Part shown: piece by piece, positions 59,676 to 64,000 of the stretch
Position numbering within the stretch: the stretch's first letter is position 1
Layout of the letters: each line of letters starts with the position of its first letter
The notes under the pieces: generated by a model
The model's database searches: none
Seen by the model: the letters and a program-made list of their open reading frames with translations, nothing else
Told to the model about the DNA's origin: nothing
Translations under genes and position numbers: made by a program
Origin: Candidatus Izemoplasma sp.
GTDB lineage: Bacteria > Bacillota_I > Bacilli_A > Izemoplasmatales > Izemoplasmataceae
Assembly (NCBI GenBank): GCA_018402725.1
Contig: JAGYII010000002.1
Coordinates: forward strand, 55,737 to 119,736
Reading direction: 5' to 3'
Length of the DNA: 64,000 bases

Positions 59676-60341
59676 TTGGGTTAAAACAATATGATCGAAA
59701 TGAACCTTAAGATGCTTAAAGTGATAGGTCCTTTTTATCCAATCTAAAGTTTTCGAATGATAAAAAAAGACGTGCGTCGGATCGTTTTTATAGCGCCAAT
59801 CTAAAAAAGAAGGGACCTCATCCATTAAAGAGGTTTTAAGATAAAGACGTCCTTTCTCATGGAGTAAATCTTTGAGCCGTTGAAATTCACGATCGGGATG
59901 ATGAAAATGTTCGATCACTTCACAGGCCACAATATAATCATACGTCCTATTTAAGTTTTCTTTAATGGGCTGAAAAAAAGGATCATAAAGATAAACGGTG
60001 TAGGCTTCATCGGTTAATAGTTTACTGATGACGGGTCCGGTCCCACACCCATAATCAAGTCCAGTGCTTGTCGTTGGATAATCCCTCATGATAGCGTCCA
60101 CTAACGGTCTTACAAATCCTTGGTAGCGAAGATCAGATGTGTCATTATTATGTTCTTCATAGCGGGCTTTTTCAGCTTCCAAGCTTAAATAGCAAGCAGG
60201 GTCCATAAAAACCCCGCTGCAGGTGTGACATTGGTAATAATCAAGGTTCCTAAAGGCCAGATAAAAAGTCCCTGCTTGATGACAGAGGGGACAACTTATT
60301 GTTTTTAGTTGGGTTTTCGACAAAGGTTTCATGGCATTCAT
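59673..60341 (-). CDS. Class I SAM-dependent methyltransferase with an N-terminal zinc ribbon
   Basis: The 222-residue protein has four cysteines arranged C17-x2-C20 and C38-x2-C41, forming a zinc ribbon (SCPLCHQAG...QCHTCSG). A Rossmann methyltransferase with DYGCGTGPV follows (~residue 98) and the EVIEHFHHP motif IV-like segment. Resembles the Methyltransf_23 group often seen in polysaccharide or small-metabolite methylation. The substrate cannot be told. The ATG at 60341 may be shortened to a later M. Confidence 0.82.
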   Translation of the reverse strand: MNAMKPLSKTQLKTISCPLCHQAGTFYLAFRNLDYYQCHTCSGVFMDPACYLSLEAEKARYEEHNNDTSDLRYQGFVRPLVDAIMRDYPTTSTGLDYGCGTGPVISKLLTDEAYTVYLYDPFFQPIKENLNRTYDYIVACEVIEHFHHPDREFQRLKDLLHEKGRLYLKTSLMDEVPSFLDWRYKNDPTHVFFYHSKTLDWIKRTYHFKHLKVHFDHIVLTQ

Positions 60342-60366
60342 TTTACCATTGATTTGATCTCAGATT

Positions 60367-60375
60367 TGATACAAT
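60367..60375 (+). promoter_or_regulatory. Extended -10 promoter of pepT
   Basis: TGA precedes TACAAT (60370-60375), 18 bases before the ATG. Confidence 0.6.
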
Positions 60376-60392
60376 ACTAAAAAGAGGTGACT

Positions 60393-61598
60393 ATGAATCG
60401 ACTCATTGAACGTTTCTTAAGCTATGTCAAAATCGATACGCAATCAGACCCCAAAAGTCAAAGCTGTCCATCGACCGATAAACAAAAGAATCTCAGTCGC
60501 TTATTGGTGGAAGAATTAAAGGCGATGGGCTACGACGCATTCATGGACGACCATGGCTATACCTATACCATGATTCCTAAAACCAAAGAAGGCTTAACAC
60601 CGATTGGGTTTGTCTCCCACGTCGACACGTCCCCAGATGCCCCAGGAGGGCCGGTAAATCCAAGGATCATTGAGAAGTATGATGGGTCCTTGATTAAGCT
60701 TTCTTCTGACTATGAAATGGAACCGTCTAAATTTCCAGCCTTAAAAAAAGTCATTGGAGATGATTTGATTGTCACCGACGGGAAGACGCTCTTAGGCGCC
60801 GATGATAAATCCGGCGTGGCTTTAATGATGGAACTTGCTGAGCGCTTAAAAGAAGACCCATCCATTCCTCATGGCGATATCTATTTATGTTTTACCCCGG
60901 ATGAAGAAATCGGTAGAGGGGCGGACTTATTTGATTATGATTATTTTAAAGCGGATTACGCTTACACGATGGATGGGTCTGCGGTGGGTGGCATCGAATA
61001 CGAAAACTTTAATGCGGCCACCGCAGTCTTAAACTTTAGCGGTAAAAGTATTCACCCAGGGACGGCCAAAAATAAACTCATCAATGCCTCTCATTTGATG
61101 ATGGAATTTCATCATCATTTACCCCGGTTTTTAGACCCTGCGATCACAGATGGATATGAAGGATTTAATCACTTAACTGAAATGAAAGGGTCGGTGGAAA
61201 ACGCCCATGCTCAATACATCATTAGGAATCATGAGATGGCGTTATTTGAAGATCAAAAAGCATCCTTTCAAAAGATTCAAACCTTTATGAACGATCAGTA
61301 TGGTTATCCTGCCGTCCAACTAAAGATCACTGATAGTTACTTTAATATGGCTGAAAAAATCAAACCGAGAATGGATATTATTGATCAAGCCTTGGCCGCG
61401 ATTAAAGCCTGCGGCGTGACGCCTTTTTCTTCTCCAATTAGAGGCGGAACTGACGGGGCTCGCTTAACCTATGAAGGCCTTCTTTGTCCGAACTTAGGAA
61501 CCGGAGGATTTCAGTTCCATGGCCGCTTTGAATTTGCGTCCATCCAGCAAATGGAAAAAGCCTTAGAGATTATGATTGAAATCATTAAAACTGTTTAG
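60393..61598 (+). CDS. pepT: Peptidase T (tripeptide aminopeptidase)
   Basis: The 401-residue M20 metallopeptidase releases the N-terminal residue of tripeptides. The two-zinc site reads H76 and D78 (SHVDTSPD), D137 (GADDKSG), E171-E172 (PDEEIGRGAD), D194 and a late histidine (FHGRFEF). I use the ATG at 60393 behind AAGAGG rather than the GTG six bases upstream. Confidence 0.95.
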   Translation: MNRLIERFLSYVKIDTQSDPKSQSCPSTDKQKNLSRLLVEELKAMGYDAFMDDHGYTYTMIPKTKEGLTPIGFVSHVDTSPDAPGGPVNPRIIEKYDGSLIKLSSDYEMEPSKFPALKKVIGDDLIVTDGKTLLGADDKSGVALMMELAERLKEDPSIPHGDIYLCFTPDEEIGRGADLFDYDYFKADYAYTMDGSAVGGIEYENFNAATAVLNFSGKSIHPGTAKNKLINASHLMMEFHHHLPRFLDPAITDGYEGFNHLTEMKGSVENAHAQYIIRNHEMALFEDQKASFQKIQTFMNDQYGYPAVQLKITDSYFNMAEKIKPRMDIIDQALAAIKACGVTPFSSPIRGGTDGARLTYEGLLCPNLGTGGFQFHGRFEFASIQQMEKALEIMIEIIKTV

Positions 61599-61601
61599 AT
61601 T

Positions 61602-61632
61602 AAAAACACTCGCTTGAGTGTTTTTATTTTTT
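61602..61632 (+). terminator. Terminator after pepT
   Basis: AAACACTC pairs with GAGTGTTT around GCTT, followed by T's. Confidence 0.85.
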
Positions 61633-61678
61633 AAGTGGACATTTCGATTGAGATTTTTTCTACTTGATTTATTAAATA

Positions 61679-61687
61679 TGTTATTAT
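61679..61687 (+). promoter_or_regulatory. Extended -10 promoter of the NSS transporter gene
   Basis: TGT precedes TATTAT (61682-61687). No good -35. Confidence 0.45.
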
Positions 61688-61720
61688 CTTTTAAAGACTA
61701 AATCATGAGGACGTAATGTT

Positions 61721-63052
61721 ATGAGAGAAAATTGGGTTTCTAGAGCAGGGTTTATTTTAGCCGCGGCAGGCTCGGCGATTGGATTAGGAAACATTTGGCG
61801 ATTCCCTTATGTTGTTGGGACAAACGGCGGTGCTGCTTTTGTGGTCATTTATTTGATCATTATTTTAGTCATTGGTTTTCCTTTAATGGTTAGTGAAATC
61901 TCTTTAGGGAAAATGACTCAAAAAAACCCGGTGGGAGCTTTCAAAGCCTTAGCCCCCGATACACCTTGGTGGTTAGTGGGTGCTATGGGGGTTCTAAGTG
62001 GATTTGTCATTTTGTCGTTTTATTCCGTTGTTGCTGGATGGGGCCTTGCTTATGTTTTAAAGACTTTGCAAGGAGTTTTTACAGTATCAAATACTGAAGA
62101 GATTTTTGTAGGTCACATTACTCAAGGACTTCAACCGGTGTTGTGGCATTTTATTTTTATGGTTTTAACGACGATAATTATTACGTTAGGCGTGGTTAAA
62201 GGGATTGGTCGGAGTGTCAAATATTTAATGCCCGCGTTATTTGTTTTACTTTTAATGTTGGTTGTAAGAGCGTTGACTTTAGAGGGAGCTTTAGAAGGAG
62301 TCAGATTTTATTTACAACCTGATTTTAGTGAAATTACTTTTGGTTCTTTACTTTCTGCAACCGGTCAAGCTTTCTTTTCTCTAAGTTTAGGGGCAGGGGC
62401 GATGTTGACCTATGGGAGTTACCTGAAAAAAGGTGATGATGTGGTAAGCTCAGCTGTATGGGTAATTTTTTTAGATGTTGGGATTGCTTTACTTGCAGGC
62501 TTAGCCATTTTTCCTGCCGTCTTTGCCTTAGGTTTTGACCCTTCTGTGGGAGCGGGGTTAGCCTTTGTGACATTGCCTGCCGTCTTTGCAGCCATGCCAC
62601 TGGGTAACTTATTCGCCTTTACATTTTTCTTATTGTTGTCGATTGCTGCATTAACATCTGCCATCTCAATGTTAGAAATCGTGGTGTCTTGGATGGTCGA
62701 TGAAAAAGGGATAACCCGTTTTAAAGCGACGATTGGAATTGCCATTTTAATTTTCATTTTAGGGATTCCAGCAAGTTTAAGTATTGGGGCTGTTGATATA
62801 TCGATTTTTGGAATTAGTTTTTTCGATTTCTTAGATTTATTCCAGGAACGATTCCTCCTTCCCATTGGAGCTTTATTAACCTCGATATTTGTGGGCTATG
62901 TCCTTAAAGGCTCTAAACTAAGGTTAGAGGTTAATCAAGATTCCAAAAAACTTAAACTCGGAGCTTGGTTTGATGTTTTAATTAAGTATGTGGTTCCAAC
63001 CGCAATTGGAGGGATCTTGATTGCAGGTTGGATATCATTGTTTTCATCTTAA
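61721..63052 (+). CDS. Sodium:neurotransmitter symporter family (NSS/SNF) transporter
   Basis: The 443-residue protein has eleven or twelve membrane helices and the LeuT-type opening AGFILAAAGSAIGLGNIWRFPY with the unwound-helix signature in TM1. Bacterial members such as LeuT and MhsT import amino acids with sodium. Substrate specificity cannot be read. Stop is TAA at 63050-63052. It fits a sodium-based energy economy, in line with the c subunit ligands. Confidence 0.93.
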   Translation: MRENWVSRAGFILAAAGSAIGLGNIWRFPYVVGTNGGAAFVVIYLIIILVIGFPLMVSEISLGKMTQKNPVGAFKALAPDTPWWLVGAMGVLSGFVILSFYSVVAGWGLAYVLKTLQGVFTVSNTEEIFVGHITQGLQPVLWHFIFMVLTTIIITLGVVKGIGRSVKYLMPALFVLLLMLVVRALTLEGALEGVRFYLQPDFSEITFGSLLSATGQAFFSLSLGAGAMLTYGSYLKKGDDVVSSAVWVIFLDVGIALLAGLAIFPAVFALGFDPSVGAGLAFVTLPAVFAAMPLGNLFAFTFFLLLSIAALTSAISMLEIVVSWMVDEKGITRFKATIGIAILIFILGIPASLSIGAVDISIFGISFFDFLDLFQERFLLPIGALLTSIFVGYVLKGSKLRLEVNQDSKKLKLGAWFDVLIKYVVPTAIGGILIAGWISLFSS

Positions 63053-63056
63053 GGAT

Positions 63057-63086
63057 AAGAGGTTGCTAAAGGCAACCTCTTTTTTA
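63057..63086 (+). terminator. Terminator after the NSS gene
   Basis: AGAGGTTGC pairs with GCAACCTCT around TAAAG, followed by T's. Confidence 0.88.
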
Positions 63087-63101
63087 TTGGTGACATATGA
63101 T

Positions 63102-63130
63102 TTGACATGTGCGTTTAAAAAGCCTATTAT
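63102..63130 (+). promoter_or_regulatory. copA promoter
   Basis: TTGACA (63102-63107) and TATTAT (63125-63130) are 17 bases apart. Confidence 0.8.
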
Positions 63131-63136
63131 AATTGT

Positions 63137-63155
63137 ACCCCCCATATAGGGGGGT
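63137..63155. promoter_or_regulatory. CsoR-like operator upstream of copA
   Basis: ACCCCCCATATAGGGGGGT is a perfect palindrome (7-5-7) over the likely transcription start. CsoR copper repressors bind G/C-tract palindromes of this style in front of copA. The csoR gene is not in the window. Confidence 0.7.
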
Positions 63156-63172
63156 CAAGAAAAAGGTGAACA

Positions 63173-64000
63173 ATGAAAACCATCCAACTCAAAATCGAAG
63201 GTATTTCGTGTGCCTCGTGTGTCAATAATATCGAATCTACACTGAATGAAAATCCCGATGTTCAATCCGCCAGTGTCAACATCATGAATGACACCGGCGT
63301 CGTGACGTATGACCCCGCGATTCTCGATGACACTGCCATCCTTAAGATGGTGGAACAGTCAGGTTATCAGGCAAAGGTCATCAACGATCACCAAACCCTC
63401 ACCTTTCAAGTCGACGGGATGACTTGTTCATCGTGTGCCCTCGCGGTCTCATCGGCGGTTGAAAACTTTGCGGGATTATTTGATCATCATGTCAATGTGG
63501 CGACGGATACTTTAACGGTCACGCTCGACCCTTCAAAACTAAGAATATCTCAACTCAAAGACGCTGTGATGAAAGCCGGATATTCTTTAATGCTGAGAGA
63601 AGACCTGGATGAGACCGTTGATTATGACGCCCTAAAAATGGCGAAAGCGAAGAAAAAAATGATCATCGCAGGAAGCATTACCGCCGTGATGATGACGATG
63701 ATGGTCATCCATATGTTTGTGGTGATGATTCCGTTTTATACGCCTATCATTGCGGTCATGGCGATTCCGGTTATTTTTGTTTTAGGGCTCTCTGTCCATC
63801 AAGCCGCCTATAAATCATTACGAAATAAGAAACCCAACATGGACGTGTTGGTCTCGATGGGTTCTTTACCTCCTTATTTGATTGGACTTATGGGTTTATT
63901 TTTCCCCATCACCACGTTCATTGAAATGGCAGCGACGATCATGACCTTTCATTTGATTGGGAAGTACCTTGAAACCCGAGCAAAAGGAAAAGCGTCTCAA
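63173..64000 (+). CDS. copA: Copper-translocating P1B-type ATPase (CopA), 3' end outside window
   Basis: The frame runs from ATG 63173 to the window edge (276 codons, no stop). AAAAGGTG precedes the ATG. Two heavy-metal-associated (HMA) domains are at the N-terminus with C-x-x-C motifs at C13/C16 (GISCASC) and C85/C88 (GMTCSSC), followed by membrane helices from ~residue 160. The copper-binding CPC and the phosphorylation site lie beyond the edge. The domain order and the CsoR-like operator favour Cu(I) export. Confidence 0.9.
   Translation, partial: MKTIQLKIEGISCASCVNNIESTLNENPDVQSASVNIMNDTGVVTYDPAILDDTAILKMVEQSGYQAKVINDHQTLTFQVDGMTCSSCALAVSSAVENFAGLFDHHVNVATDTLTVTLDPSKLRISQLKDAVMKAGYSLMLREDLDETVDYDALKMAKAKKKMIIAGSITAVMMTMMVIHMFVVMIPFYTPIIAVMAIPVIFVLGLSVHQAAYKSLRNKKPNMDVLVSMGSLPPYLIGLMGLFFPITTFIEMAATIMTFHLIGKYLETRAKGKASQ

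Noticed and set aside
62334..62865. Two minus-strand frames within the NSS transporter gene
   Set aside because: They are shadows of a long hydrophobic gene, without ribosome binding sites or recognisable domains.

Overview
The window is a compact, fairly low-GC bacterial chromosome segment, almost entirely core genes, most of them on the + strand. Gene order (rpsF-ssb-rpsR, gdpP-rplI-dnaB, prfA-prmC, ftsY-ylxM-ffh, rbgA-rnhB, upp-atp operon, rpsB-tsf-pyrH-frr-uppS-cdsA-rseP-proS) is that of Firmicutes and Mollicutes. TGG encodes Trp and TGA is used as a stop (for example prmC, lepB, atpI), so this is not a code-4 mycoplasma. The gene set fits an Acholeplasma-, Izemoplasma- or Haloplasma-like lineage, but this placement is an inference from gene order and protein flavour, not from a tree. 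I see no phage, insertion sequence or CRISPR array.

Layout. 1-8.6 kb: end of fusA, tuf, tatD, an HtrA-like lipoprotein protease, a nitroreductase, ychF (broken by two frameshifts), cinA, a hydrolase and the rpsF-ssb-rpsR operon. 8.6-20.2 kb: a queuosine-precursor type transporter on the minus strand, a GdpP protein fused to ribosomal protein L9, dnaB, prfA-prmC, topA, a structured intergenic RNA candidate, and the SRP genes ftsY-ylxM-ffh. 20.2-27.2 kb: a HAD phosphatase, a membrane protein of unknown role, a thioredoxin-like protein, a soluble FtsK-type translocase, lepB, rbgA, rnhB and upp. 27.2-34.1 kb: a full F-type ATP synthase operon whose c subunit has the sodium-type ligand set. 34.1-37.4 kb: dps behind a PerR-like box, dut, then a cobalamin riboswitch controlling a transcobalamin-like lipoprotein, a small DUF4430 protein and an ECF S component. 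37.6-45.5 kb: rpsB with a long Ala/Pro/Lys repeat tail, tsf, pyrH, frr, uppS, cdsA, rseP and an INS-less proS. 45.5-50.6 kb: an rrn operon (16S-23S-5S) with two promoters, then tRNA-Asn and a degenerate tRNA-Glu-like element. 50.7-64 kb: more variable genes: a rhodanese lipoprotein, a PAF-acetylhydrolase-like membrane hydrolase, YitT, a frameshifted metallopeptidase-like lipoprotein, a divergent DUF4956/CotH pair, plsY, a YefM/YoeB toxin-antitoxin pair, a methyltransferase, pepT, an NSS transporter and the start of a copper P-type ATPase behind a CsoR-like palindrome.

How the genes work together. Most of the window is translation, secretion and energy machinery. The strongest candidate for something under-described is the B12-riboswitch operon at 35.1-37.4 kb. 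It appears to pair a surface protein with the two domain types of vertebrate transcobalamin with an ECF substrate-binding membrane protein, suggesting a vitamin B12 capture-and-import route. Other notable points are the GdpP-L9 fusion with a possible internal start, the structured RNA at about 17.37-17.51 kb, the 16S helix-28 covariation, the tRNA-like relic after the rrn operon, and three clear regulatory palindromes (dps, toxin-antitoxin, copA).
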